Shown: piece by piece, positions 32,738 to 39,950 of the stretch
Layout of the letters: each line of letters starts with the position of its first letter
Position numbering within the stretch: the stretch's first letter is position 1
Source of the DNA: a virus
Strand: one strand, 5' to 3'
DNA: 45,481 bases
IMG/VR virus record: IMGVR_UViG_3300032401_000023
Coordinates: 1 to 45,481 of that record
Notes under the pieces: generated by a model
Told to the model about the DNA's origin: nothing
The model's database searches: none
What the model saw: the letters and a program-made list of their open reading frames with translations, nothing else
Position numbers and translations under genes: made by a program

Positions 32738-35700
32738 TTAACCAATCCTCGTAAGATTCATGTTCATGAATTCTACCGTGATATTAGTTGCGTCCGTATC
32801 ATTCTTCAGAGTCATCCAAATTACATCTCCATCTGCAAGAGTTACGATACCGGATGCACCCAAGTTACGATAAGTAGAGTTAGCAGATGACTGTGCTTTA
32901 GATGCAATGTTATCTATATCTGCTACATTCTTATTAACTTCTACGTGCCAGGTTTTGCTATTACCGGCAGAGTGTGCAGAAGCATTAAAGGCAACACGAT
33001 ACACTCCGGCAGAACCAGCGGATACCTTTAATGCACACGCGCCTCGTGCAATACCTGTTCGTGTCTGTGTGTAGGTTGCAGTAATGACGAATGATCCAGT
33101 CCCACCTGTATTAATGAGATACTTTCCGTCATAGTCTGTCGTACCATGTAATGTAACTGGCTGTCCTGTCACCCATGTACCAGTTGCGAATACTGTAATA
33201 TCTCCACCAGTTGCGTCAGCTACAGAAGTAATAGACGCGCCCGGTCCATCACCTACACCTGCAATAAAAGTAAATCCTTTTAAGGTTCCAGTATTCATCA
33301 GGGTTAATGCGTAGTATTCGGCGTTTGTGGCGATTGCTATTGGATTAGCATTTCCATACTGGAACATCTCACCGTATGCAGACAGGGTAAGAGTATTAGA
33401 TGCAAGGACATCAAAGGTTCCATTACACTTTAGAGTCTGTGAAGCTGGAGTCGCGTGGAATGTACCATAGAGTAATGACTTAGCTTTATCTCCTGCGGTA
33501 TCAGTCCTATCCTGATTATTTACATAGAAAGCACCAGAATCTAGTTCATATCTTCCAGCCTGATAACCCAAAGCTACGTTACTATCTCCTGTAATATTAC
33601 CTGCTAAAGCATCATAACCTATTGCTGTGTTAAAATCTCCCGTAGTATTTCTTGATAAAGCCCCATAACCCAAAGCTACGTTACTATCTCCCGTAGTATT
33701 ATTAAATAAAGCGTAACTACCTAAAGCTATGTTTATATTTCCCCCAATATTATTTACTAAAGCCTTGAAACCCAAAGCTACGTTAAGAATTCCCGTAGTA
33801 TTATTAAATAAAGCCTGATAACCCAAAGCTAGGTTACCACTTCCCCCAATATTATTTGCTAAAGCATTATTACCTAAAGCTACGTTATGAATTCCCGTAG
33901 TATTATATACTAAAGCATTATTACCTACTACCACCGAGTCATAAACACATTTAGCACCATATCCAATAGCAATTCCACCAGAGTCTGCAATAAATTCCGC
34001 ACCTGCTATCGCAACTGTATCAGAAAGAAGACCACTACCAATTATAATAAGAGGGTCGAGAGGACTAATAGTCCAAACATAAGGAGCAGACCCACCACCA
34101 TCTACTAGGGAAGTAATCACATCAGGGTTAGTATCCTCATTTTCATACCAAACATCATCCACATCTGGAGTATGTCCGATTCCAACTGCAAATGCACACC
34201 AATTTAATGTAACTCCAACTGGGTCAGTCCACGCTACACCAATACTTCCACTTCCACCACCACCTGTAATGGTAGTAGATACTGCATCACTTAATGAGGG
34301 ATAATCTCCTTCATTAGGCCAGAACTGTACACGAACATAGTATGTTCCATCAGCTAACGTTCCACCTGTAGTGAGTGGAGTTAGAACTACATCGGTTGGG
34401 GGACCGAATGTTTTAATCTCTTGCTTGTGCGCGATTAAGGTTCCAGTCTTAACTTCAAGTAAAGTCGCAGTTTGTGTGCCCTGAATTCCACCACCAGCGG
34501 CTAAAACTTCTGCAATAGTATATCCACCATCCTTAACTACCTTCCCCGTAGTGGAATTGAATACTACGATGTTATCGTCCTCTGCACCCGCCGGACCTGT
34601 AACATCTCCAAGATTACTATAGTCTAATAGAGATAATAAACCATTCTGGTTGTCGTTAGCAAGAGGTAGACTAGTAAGAAATAAAGGGACGATTAACGGA
34701 AGAATAACACCATCATTAGTTTGTCCCACCATAGTTCCTGAGTCGTTTAAATCCCAGATATAACTAGCAGCAGATCCAAATCTACCTAGATTTGTTGGGG
34801 TTCCTGATGCATCCCATTTGCAAACAAAGGAATCAGATCCAAGCTCCTCAATCTGACAAGAACCTACTATGACATTTAAGTTATTAACTATATTAGCAAA
34901 GCTACTACTAGCACCCGTAGGAGGAGTTAAATAAGTCGGAGTACCATCTGCTGCCCACCTAACAGCGGCAGCATCACCACCAACATAAGCATAACCACAC
35001 ATAATACCTGAGTTATTAATCGAAAGAACAGAACAATCAGTAGAAGTCGGAGGAAGACCTAAATCAGTTGGAGTACCATCTGCTGCCCATTTATAAGGAT
35101 GCTTTACCCCATCAACTACAACATAACCTACTGCAACTCCCGAATCATTAATATCATCAGCTTGACCCTCAGTAATACCTGTAGGATCTAAGTTAGTAGG
35201 TGTCCCATCTGCTGCCCACTTGATAGGATGTACTACAGCAGTAATAGTAGCATTACCTACCATAACGCCTGAGTTATTAACTGCCGTAACTCGCGCAGTT
35301 GTGGCGCTTAATGGAAGACCTAGATCAGTCGGAACACCACCTGCTGTCCACTTAAAAGGATGTACAACACCACCAACTGTACCCCTACCTACCATAGCTC
35401 CTAAGTCATTAATATCACTTACAATACTAACTGTAGCAGTCGGAGGAATACCTAAATCGGTAAACGTACCATCTAATGACCACTTAACAGGGTGAGCCGC
35501 ACCACTAATAGAGACTGTTCCAACCGAAACACCTAAGTTATTAACTGAAGTAGCATACCCGGAGTTAAAAGATACAGGCATACCAAGTTTTGTAGTATAA
35601 GGAAAATTAGATATATTATTACCAGTCTTTATTAACTTCCCCGTAGTACCATTAAATAAGGCAAGACTTTCATCTGTTGCTGACCCCGGACCAACTACAT

Positions 35701-35956
35701 CTCCTTGTGGAGCTGCGGCTGCACCTGCTGCTACAATCTGCGCGACTGTAGATCCACCGTCTTTAATAACCTTACCTGAAGTGGAGTTAAATGTAGCTAC
35801 TCTATCGCCTGTAGCAGAAGATGGTCCGATAACATCACCAGTACCGATGCTAGTACTGACTTTAACTTTCTTCCCTGTAGTACCATCAAAACCTACAGCC
35901 TGTCCGTCAATAGAAGAAGCTGGACCTTCTACTGCTTTAGTAGTAATAGTAGGCAT
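32738..35956 (-). CDS. tail fibre with HAF-type and YadA-head-like repeats, 1072 aa
   Basis: Residues 1-120 and about 435-500 contain GDVxGP...FNxTTGKxxKDGG modules typical of phage fibres. Residues about 130-425 have at least six repeats pairing HPxKWxxDGTPTDLG with NNSGxMVG, as in HAF or propeller-type extracellular repeats. Residues 685-803 carry seven 17-residue units of the type NTTGxxNVALGYxALxN, as in trimeric adhesin heads. The C-terminal 270 residues are beta-rich with a probable receptor-binding tip (GEMFQYGNANPIAIATNAEYY). No S74 peptidase chaperone is evident. The protein probably forms a trimeric fibre that binds the host surface. Confidence 0.75.
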   Translation of the reverse strand: MPTITTKAVEGPASSIDGQAVGFDGTTGKKVKVSTSIGTGDVIGPSSATGDRVATFNSTSGKVIKDGGSTVAQIVAAGAAAAPQGDVVGPGSATDESLALFNGTTGKLIKTGNNISNFPYTTKLGMPVSFNSGYATSVNNLGVSVGTVSISGAAHPVKWSLDGTFTDLGIPPTATVSIVSDINDLGAMVGRGTVGGVVHPFKWTAGGVPTDLGLPLSATTARVTAVNNSGVMVGNATITAVVHPIKWAADGTPTNLDPTGITEGQADDINDSGVAVGYVVVDGVKHPYKWAADGTPTDLGLPPTSTDCSVLSINNSGIMCGYAYVGGDAAAVRWAADGTPTYLTPPTGASSSFANIVNNLNVIVGSCQIEELGSDSFVCKWDASGTPTNLGRFGSAASYIWDLNDSGTMVGQTNDGVILPLIVPLFLTSLPLANDNQNGLLSLLDYSNLGDVTGPAGAEDDNIVVFNSTTGKVVKDGGYTIAEVLAAGGGIQGTQTATLLEVKTGTLIAHKQEIKTFGPPTDVVLTPLTTGGTLADGTYYVRVQFWPNEGDYPSLSDAVSTTITGGGGSGSIGVAWTDPVGVTLNWCAFAVGIGHTPDVDDVWYENEDTNPDVITSLVDGGGSAPYVWTISPLDPLIIIGSGLLSDTVAIAGAEFIADSGGIAIGYGAKCVYDSVVVGNNALVYNTTGIHNVALGNNALANNIGGSGNLALGYQALFNNTTGILNVALGFKALVNNIGGNINIALGSYALFNNTTGDSNVALGYGALSRNTTGDFNTAIGYDALAGNITGDSNVALGYQAGRYELDSGAFYVNNQDRTDTAGDKAKSLLYGTFHATPASQTLKCNGTFDVLASNTLTLSAYGEMFQYGNANPIAIATNAEYYALTLMNTGTLKGFTFIAGVGDGPGASITSVADATGGDITVFATGTWVTGQPVTLHGTTDYDGKYLINTGGTGSFVITATYTQTRTGIARGACALKVSAGSAGVYRVAFNASAHSAGNSKTWHVEVNKNVADIDNIASKAQSSANSTYRNLGASGIVTLADGDVIWMTLKNDTDATNITVEFMNMNLTRIG
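33548..33904 (-). repeat. seven tandem 51-bp coding repeats in the tail fibre
   Basis: Each unit encodes 17 residues with the core N-V-A-L-G-Y. The first four units alternate between NTTG and NIGG openings, which gives a 102-bp higher-order period, while the last three lack this alternation. The DNA is less than identical between units, so this is an old repeat under protein-level selection. It is not a CRISPR array, because the intervening bases are part of the same reading frame. Confidence 0.85.
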
Positions 35957-36339
35957 TACGATACTCCTGTAAGAAGGCCATCCGTATAAGCAAATACAGA
36001 ACCTGCGATAACTACATCTCCATCATGTGCTGCGGCTAACTCATCTTCTAGATCTGATACACGTAAGGCTAATGCAGCAATTGATGTAACTAAAGCCTGG
36101 AACTGGAAGGTATCTACGGTGACAGAAACTACAGCAGCCCCACCCGTACATCGAAGGAATCTAGCGGAAGTAAACGCGCCCGTAGTATGTCCACCAGCAA
36201 ATGCAGCGAAACCTGAATCAACAGAGTTAGAGACTTCAATAGCCAATGTAGAAAGAATGAACATAGTCTTGGGGGGTAATGCATAGATTATATCTTGTTC
36301 TAACGTATGCGCGCGTCCCGCGGAAAGAGTGTCATTCAT
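35956..36339 (-). CDS. hypothetical structural protein, 127 aa
   Basis: The sequence is Ala/Thr/Val-rich and mostly beta (IIYALPPKTMFILSTLAIEVSNSVDSGF), with a central helix (LVTSIAALALRVSDLEDELAAAHDGD). It shares one base with the start of the fibre gene, so translational coupling is likely. It may be a fibre-associated adaptor or cap. No family is recognised. Confidence 0.5.
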   Translation of the reverse strand: MNDTLSAGRAHTLEQDIIYALPPKTMFILSTLAIEVSNSVDSGFAAFAGGHTTGAFTSARFLRCTGGAAVVSVTVDTFQFQALVTSIAALALRVSDLEDELAAAHDGDVVIAGSVFAYTDGLLTGVS

Positions 36340-36350
36340 AACCTTATCTC

Positions 36351-36746
36351 CTACTTATTTACAATGGGGTTTCCTGGGATTGCCGGTGGTCCTACACGCA
36401 TAAAAGGGTTAGACAATGAGCTAACTCCTTCTCCAGTCGGACCCATAGCAGCCACAGAAGTTACATACTTTACTGTAGAAGAAAGAGGAACTACTGTAAT
36501 ATCTAATGCAGTGGAAATTAAATTACTAACCGGAGTTGGCTTACCAAGATTAACTACCGCAATTGAAGTACTAGAACCCTGAACGAAGTACCGAATCTCA
36601 TACTTAGCCACCACAGCCTGTCCGTCAATCAAAACATTATGATCCGCACTGGGAGTGAATTCAACTTTAGTAGGATTAATTACTGTAGTCTGAGCTTGCG
36701 CGGATACTACAGATAGAAGGAAGACTGCGAGGATTAGCTTCTTCAT
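36351..36746 (-). CDS. exported protein with signal peptide, 131 aa
   Basis: The N-terminus MKKLILAVFLLSVVSAQAQ is a textbook Sec signal peptide with a likely AQA cleavage site. The mature part is beta-rich (KYEIRYFVQGSSTSIAVVNLG) and could be an Ig or FN3-like domain. A phage-encoded secreted protein in the late operon may act in the envelope, for example against superinfection or in lysis. No family is recognised. Confidence 0.55.
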   Translation of the reverse strand: MKKLILAVFLLSVVSAQAQTTVINPTKVEFTPSADHNVLIDGQAVVAKYEIRYFVQGSSTSIAVVNLGKPTPVSNLISTALDITVVPLSSTVKYVTSVAAMGPTGEGVSSLSNPFMRVGPPAIPGNPIVNK

Positions 36747-37255
36747 GACTCTCCTACATCTATAACTGAAAATTTATCTTCACTTATCATGTTAGGTGCA
36801 AAGATTACAAGAGCATTGGTAGTACTAGACTCGGATTCCGGTTCCATGTTACGGATGATGACTGACATATCTTTTGCAATCGAAGCTAAATCTTTAGGTT
36901 TCTCGTCAGCTAACTTTTCGGGTGTAATAGCGTCTAACGAATAGACTAGTCGATTACGAGCTTTCTTGACTATCCGTTCACGCGCCTTACTAAGATGTTG
37001 TAGATTAGGTCTGTCGTGGTAGGATTTAGTAGAAGTCGCACCGACTGAGTAAGCGGAGAGAGATGAGTCTGATATCCCTAAAGCGCGCGTAAGAACCTTA
37101 GTTCCATTCCGACCTTCTTCAACTACATTCTCTCCTATGATTCGCCTAAGCGAATCTGGAACCTGCGGAGATTCACCTCTACCCAATGGTTTAGGTAGAA
37201 CCACTTTAGCTAGTTCAGCATTAAAATCTTCGTCTGATACGATTCCTAATGGCAT
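36743..37255 (-). CDS. putative terminase small subunit, 170 aa
   Basis: First gene of the late operon. Residues about 35-70 (IGENVVEEGRNGTKVLTRALGISDSSLSAY) form a helix-turn-helix-like region, followed by basic helices (KARERIVKKARNRLVYSLDAI), as in TerS DNA-binding domains. The tail is acidic. The position at the head of the packaging and head gene block fits, although terminase large lies 5 kb downstream, because fibre and lysis-like genes intervene. It overlaps the next gene by four bases. Confidence 0.5.
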   Translation of the reverse strand: MPLGIVSDEDFNAELAKVVLPKPLGRGESPQVPDSLRRIIGENVVEEGRNGTKVLTRALGISDSSLSAYSVGATSTKSYHDRPNLQHLSKARERIVKKARNRLVYSLDAITPEKLADEKPKDLASIAKDMSVIIRNMEPESESSTTNALVIFAPNMISEDKFSVIDVGES

Positions 37256-37415
37256 GGGAGTTTACCATAAAATACACAAACTTCGGCCCCCGGACCCGAC
37301 CCGTCAAGTGTAAGGATGAACGCTAGGGAGCCGGAAGTCAATGCCCTTGACAAGTCAAAATGAATCGGTTATAATGCATTTAGGTCAGCAGATGCATGTA
37401 ACCGGGGGTCCGACC
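37256..37415. other. divergent intergenic region, late operon versus HNH gene
   Basis: This 160-base GC-rich gap separates the leftward late operon from the rightward HNH gene. It holds several GTCAA or TTGAC pentamers, including a perfect TTGAC-AA-GTCAA palindrome at 37347-37358 that contains the -35 box of the rightward promoter. No equally good leftward promoter is visible for the late genes. The shared sequence CATGACCGACCGC also occurs on the minus strand near 38.93 kb. Confidence 0.5.
37347..37375 (+). promoter_or_regulatory. perfect sigma70-type promoter
   Basis: TTGACA (37347-37352) and TATAAT (37370-37375) are separated by exactly 17 bases. Transcription would start near 37382 and reach the HNH gene at 37416. 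The -35 box lies inside a 12-bp palindrome, which could be an operator. Full consensus promoters are unusual and suggest strong early expression. Confidence 0.8.
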
Positions 37416-37889
37416 ATGACCGACCGCGAGCTTTTACAGACGAATCTTATATATTTCAGAAATATCCCTAAAAAGATTGGGGGCCCCCAATTTAAGGATT
37501 TACTAAAGGAAATACCAACAAGATGGCAACGTTGGGATTTACCTGAAAAATTATATTTGGGGCTGGATATAATGCCGGATAAAGGATGCTGGATAAAAGG
37601 TGACTGGTCTAGCTATAGACAGTTATGGATAGATAAAAAGAACCTGCGCGCACATCGTCTTTCTTATCTTATATTTAATAATCCAATTAATCCAGCTATG
37701 TTTATTTGTCACCATTGTGATAGACCTGGATGTGTAAATCCCTCTCACTTATTCCTAGGAACAGGTTCAGATAATCATAGGGATTCAGTAAAAAAAGGAC
37801 GCGCGGTTTCTATAAGACTGGATAATCCTATCCCAAAAGAATTAAAGGAGAGAGATCAATGGATGAGACTAGAAAGATTTTGCAAATAA
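37416..37889 (+). CDS. HNH/His-Me-finger homing endonuclease
   Basis: The longer frame opens at 37341, but that start lies upstream of the promoter's likely start site. I choose ATG 37416, preceded by a GGGGG stretch, giving 157 residues. The core is HRLSYLIFNN, CHHCDRPGCVNPSHL and GTGSDNHRDSVKKGR, which is the HNH_3 pattern with metal-binding Cys and His. It sits in the regulatory region outside the main operons and is followed by a small zinc protein that overlaps its end. Confidence 0.85.
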   Translation: MTDRELLQTNLIYFRNIPKKIGGPQFKDLLKEIPTRWQRWDLPEKLYLGLDIMPDKGCWIKGDWSSYRQLWIDKKNLRAHRLSYLIFNNPINPAMFICHHCDRPGCVNPSHLFLGTGSDNHRDSVKKGRAVSIRLDNPIPKELKERDQWMRLERFCK

Positions 37890-38128
37890 GATGCGGAGAT
37901 TGTGGGGAATTATTTTTACCCACTAGAAAGTGGCAAAAATTCTGCTCCGAGAAATGTAGAAATAATTTTCATAACTATAGTAGAATTGAGGATAAGATTT
38001 CTGTCACTAAAATTACTCCGACTATAAAATGTCCTCATTGTCTAACTGAGGATACTAAAATGTTTGAGGAACTTAGTCCTGCGTACTACCTATGTAATGT
38101 ATGTTCGAGAGAGTTTTATGATGTCTAA
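37859..38128 (+). CDS. double zinc-ribbon protein, 89 aa
   Basis: An AAGGAGAG site (37844-37851) precedes ATG 37859, inside the end of the HNH gene. Two zinc sites are visible: CGDCG with FCSEKCRNNF in the N-terminal half, and CPHC with CNVC in the C-terminal half. The first resembles the CxxC...CSxxCR motif of small phage and MYM-type proteins. It probably binds nucleic acid or a host factor. No specific family is named. Confidence 0.65.
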   Translation: MDETRKILQIRCGDCGELFLPTRKWQKFCSEKCRNNFHNYSRIEDKISVTKITPTIKCPHCLTEDTKMFEELSPAYYLCNVCSREFYDV

Positions 38129-38194
38129 GGGGAGTTTTATGATGTTTGATTTTTCTAAAAATTTTACCTAAGTGGAACCGGAAAAGGGGACCCA

Positions 38195-38237
38195 AAAATA
38201 AAATAAAATAAAATAAAATAAAATAAAATAAAATAAA
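38195..38237. repeat. AAAAT pentanucleotide repeat
   Basis: About eight and a half uninterrupted copies of AAAAT lie in a gap otherwise GC-rich. It follows the zinc-ribbon gene and precedes the leftward terminator. The tract could vary in length between isolates by slippage. It may act as an AT-rich spacer or a binding site, and no open frame uses it convincingly. Confidence 0.85.
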
Positions 38238-38331
38238 GAGAAAGTTGTGGGGGGATAATGTCCCCTGGGGTATGCTGATGCTGAGGCTCATTCTACAGGG
38301 GTGTGGGGGGCGTTAGATTGTATGGGGAGTG

Positions 38332-38368
38332 AAAAAAAAAGGGCGCGCCTTATATGTTTGGCGCGCCC
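38332..38368 (-). terminator. strong intrinsic terminator, minus strand
   Basis: GGGCGCGCC (38341-38349) and GGCGCGCCC (38360-38368) form a perfect 9-bp GC-only stem with a 10-base loop. On the minus strand it is followed by nine T residues (38340-38332). It ends the leftward transcript that carries the 54- and 115-residue genes, just 12 bases after the last stop. Confidence 0.9.
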
Positions 38369-38380
38369 TTGGCGAGTAAA

Positions 38381-38545
38381 CTACTTCGTGGAGATCGTGT
38401 CGCCGGTCTGCTTGCAAATTAACTCCGCAAGCTCCTGACAGTCGGTGTCCGTCAGTCGCCTGTATTCCTCTAGGAATTCCTTTGCAGGTTGTCCTGGCCT
38501 GCCGAGATATTCGCGCACGATCGTTACCTTGCTTTTCTCCGCCAT
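38381..38545 (-). CDS. small hypothetical protein, 54 aa
   Basis: The frame from ATG 38545 to TAG 38383-38381 has a GGAGG site five bases before the start. The product (MAEKSKVTIVREYLGRPGQP...) is helical and charged (EFLEEYRRLTDTDCQELAEL). Codon use is richer in G and C than in the main operons, like its upstream neighbour. It is the last gene before the strong terminator. Function is unknown. Confidence 0.6.
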   Translation of the reverse strand: MAEKSKVTIVREYLGRPGQPAKEFLEEYRRLTDTDCQELAELICKQTGDTISTK

Positions 38546-38558
38546 GGCAACCTCCGGT

Positions 38559-38906
38559 TTACGACAGACCTAGGGCAGTCTTTGCGATCTGAGTAGCCTG
38601 CTCCACCGGAATCCTCTGCGCCACCATTGCCTTGACCATCATGGCCAGAGCAACCTGAGGATCTTCGGCAGTGGGCTTCGTGACTCCGGCGTTCGTCAGC
38701 GCATCATTCTGTGCAGAGGAACGGGCCGCCGCATTGCGCTTCTGGTTCGTGTAGGTGCGAAGATCGTCGGCATCGGGAACTTCTTTGGCCGGAATCTCGT
38801 CGCCCTTTACAAGCTCCTCGTATGAATACGAGAAGGTGACCGGATCGGCCAATGTGACTCCGTAGGCCGTTTCTACCTTCGCTGACTTGTTCACTGTCTT
38901 GGGCAT
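38559..38906 (-). CDS. hypothetical protein, 115 aa
   Basis: ATG 38906 (MPKTVNKSAKVETAYG) has a GGGAG site and lies after a promoter at 38956-38985, so the longer frame from 38975 is rejected. The N-terminal part is beta-like (TFSYSYEELVKGDE) and the C-terminal part is helical (ALMVKAMVAQRIPVEQATQIAKTAL). Short proteins ending in this way are frequent in phage accessory regions and have no known role. GC content is well above the genome norm. Confidence 0.6.
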   Translation of the reverse strand: MPKTVNKSAKVETAYGVTLADPVTFSYSYEELVKGDEIPAKEVPDADDLRTYTNQKRNAAARSSAQNDALTNAGVTKPTAEDPQVALAMMVKAMVAQRIPVEQATQIAKTALGLS

Positions 38907-38955
38907 TGCCTTTTCTCCCTGTTTGGGCGGTCGGTCATGACCGCTATCTAAGACC

Positions 38956-38985
38956 ATTGTATCATAGGACGGCACTGGCCGTCAA
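38956..38985 (-). promoter_or_regulatory. sigma70-type promoter, minus strand
   Basis: Read leftward, TTGACG (38985-38980) and TACAAT (38961-38956) are spaced by 18 bases. The transcript would begin near 38950 and cover the 115- and 54-residue genes, ending at the terminator at 38332. The leader contains CATGACCGACCGC, also found after the promoter at 37347. Confidence 0.65.
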
Positions 38986-38992
38986 GAGGATT

Positions 38993-39199
38993 CTAGCCTT
39001 GGGCATCGCATAGTTCCAAGCTCGAAAACAGACGCGCCCTAATTGGCTGGGGTTCACGTTGGCACCCATACGCAGCCACAATCTGAATATTGCCGTCATA
39101 GTAGATATTGTCAATGACGTGATATGCGCCGCATATCGGGCAGTGATCGCGCATAGGGTGATAGTCTGACATACAGATAGGGCAAGTCTTAAGTTCCAT
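38993..39199 (-). CDS. small zinc-ribbon protein, 68 aa
   Basis: The start at 39199 (MELKTCPICMSD) overlaps the stop of the upstream gene as TGATG. The first 35 residues hold CPIC and CPICG, a rubredoxin-like zinc ribbon, and are nearly the same as the N-terminus of the endolysin gene at 44654. The C-terminal half is unrelated to the lysozyme. It appears to be the source or sister of the domain fused to the endolysin. Confidence 0.7.
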   Translation of the reverse strand: MELKTCPICMSDYHPMRDHCPICGAYHVIDNIYYDGNIQIVAAYGCQREPQPIRARLFSSLELCDAQG

Positions 39200-39408
39200 C
39201 ACTTTGCACTCACAACCACGCCATCCTCCACGAGAACAGCAGAATACCACTTATGTGGTTGCGGATAATGCGGACCTTCTACGGTATCGCGCCCGTCGCG
39301 TGTGGCCAAAAACATTCCCGAGGGGTTATATGGCCAGTGTTTTACTCCTGCCTTTACGGCGCTGATAAATTCCTTCTTCGTGCGGTAGTTCGGATCAACG
39401 TATGCCAT
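39199..39408 (-). CDS. small conserved-type phage protein, 69 aa
   Basis: A GGGGAGGT site precedes ATG 39408. The product MAYVDPNYRTKKEFISAVKA contains YNPSGMF, GRDTVEGPHYPQPHKWYSAV and ends in GVVVSAK, a compact pattern I associate with small phage proteins of unknown role. It is first in a two-gene leftward unit. Its 59-base leader, including the first codons, is present in inverted orientation at 44601-44659 with one mismatch. Confidence 0.65.
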   Translation of the reverse strand: MAYVDPNYRTKKEFISAVKAGVKHWPYNPSGMFLATRDGRDTVEGPHYPQPHKWYSAVLVEDGVVVSAK

Positions 39409-39461
39409 AGTTACCTCCCCTAGTTAGTCTGACGGTTTACCCCTGTCGGTTTGCAGATCTG
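39403..39461 (-). repeat. duplicated leader and start, minus-strand copy
   Basis: This 59-base stretch, read on the minus strand, matches 44601-44659 at 58 positions; the only difference is C against T in the CGAYAGG part. It covers the 5' leader, ribosome site and first two codons of the gene starting at 39408. The two copies are inverted relative to each other and about 5.1 kb apart. Confidence 0.95.
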
Positions 39462-39696
39462 ACCTCCCTTGCCCCCACCTGCTGCACAATCCATGCCAAA
39501 CGTAATTCCACGCCAATTGAGGCATTTTATAACAATTCTACTCCGGACTAGACTTTCTAACCAGACATCTGCCCAGGACCAGACTTTCCGGATTAGTCTG
39601 GCTGGTAACAAAACTGTAATCCGCCCGAAAGTCATATTGCTTATTTTGCTAAGTCAACAGTCCGGCAAGGTAAACTAAATCTTTAAACTCCGGGGA

Positions 39697-39722
39697 TGTC
39701 TCTCTGTGTGTCTGGTAGTCCC
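39697..39722 (+). repeat. inverted repeat arm 1 (26 bp)
   Basis: TGTCTCTCTG, four variable bases, then TCTGGTAGTCCC. The reverse complement of 39909-39934 has the same two blocks and a different 4-base centre, so 22 or more of 26 positions match. A further inverted copy of TGTCTCTCT lies at 39742-39750 and can pair with this arm as a 13-bp hairpin with one bulge. Confidence 0.85.
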
Positions 39723-39801
39723 GAGGCATGGCCCACGAGGGAGAGAGACACCCCAAGGTGTCCACTTTGGGTGACAGGTTTTGAGGAGATTTGTATATTT
39801 A

Positions 39802-39818
39802 TTTTTTTTTTTTTTTTT
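39802..39818 (+). repeat. 17-base T homopolymer
   Basis: Seventeen T residues in a row, flanked by AT-rich bases. It follows an imperfect hairpin (CACCCCAA ... TTGGGTG, 39749-39777) by more than 20 bases, too far for a normal terminator. It may be an unwinding element or a curved-DNA spacer between the inverted repeat arms. Confidence 0.8.
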
Positions 39819-39868
39819 ATTATAAACTTCCTAACTAAACTTCCTATGCAAACCCCCGGCCAAGTCGC

Positions 39869-39897
39869 TTGACTCCCGAGGCAGGACGTGCTATAAT
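39869..39897 (+). promoter_or_regulatory. sigma70-type promoter of the second early operon
   Basis: TTGACT (39869-39874) and TATAAT (39892-39897) are separated by 17 bases. Transcription would start near 39904, at the edge of the second inverted repeat arm, and read into the zinc-protein gene at 40026. The first 60 bases of the transcript contain that arm and a palindrome, so the leader RNA would be structured. Confidence 0.75.
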
Positions 39898-39908
39898 GGC
39901 CGTATGCG

Positions 39909-39934
39909 GGGACTACCAGAGAGGCAGAGAGACA
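39909..39934 (-). repeat. inverted repeat arm 2 (26 bp)
   Basis: Reverse-complement partner of 39697-39722, with identical outer blocks of 10 and 12 bases. The 186 bases between the arms include the T tract and the promoter at 39869. This arm lies in the 5' leader of the early transcript. Confidence 0.85.
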
Positions 39935-39950
39935 GGGGGCTGGGGGGCAG

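Noticed and set aside
33548-33904. Regular 51-bp repeat that could look like a CRISPR array
   Set aside because: Units are contiguous, in frame and diverged, with no spacers; they encode a fibre domain.
32738-35956. Intramolecular S74 chaperone at the fibre C-terminus
   Set aside because: The C-terminal region lacks the usual Ser-Lys dyad pattern, so no self-cleaving domain is claimed.
37256-37340. Leftward sigma70 promoter for the late operon
   Set aside because: TTGACT and TTGACG boxes exist on the minus strand, but no -10 box is found at 16-18 bases from either.
37341-37415. N-terminal extension of the HNH protein from ATG 37341
   Set aside because: The start would lie upstream of the -35 box of the only visible promoter, and ATG 37416 has a better ribosome site.
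38073-38291. Minus-strand frame with repeated FILFYF residues
   Set aside because: It is the translation of the AAAAT microsatellite, has no ribosome site and overlaps a real plus-strand zinc-ribbon gene.
39420-39678. Two opposite frames of about 70 codons in the regulatory region
   Set aside because: They overlap each other and the duplicated leader, have poor ribosome sites and unlikely protein sequences.
39749-39818. Imperfect hairpin followed by the T17 tract as an intrinsic terminator
   Set aside because: More than 20 bases separate the hairpin from the T run, so the spacing is wrong for a classical terminator.
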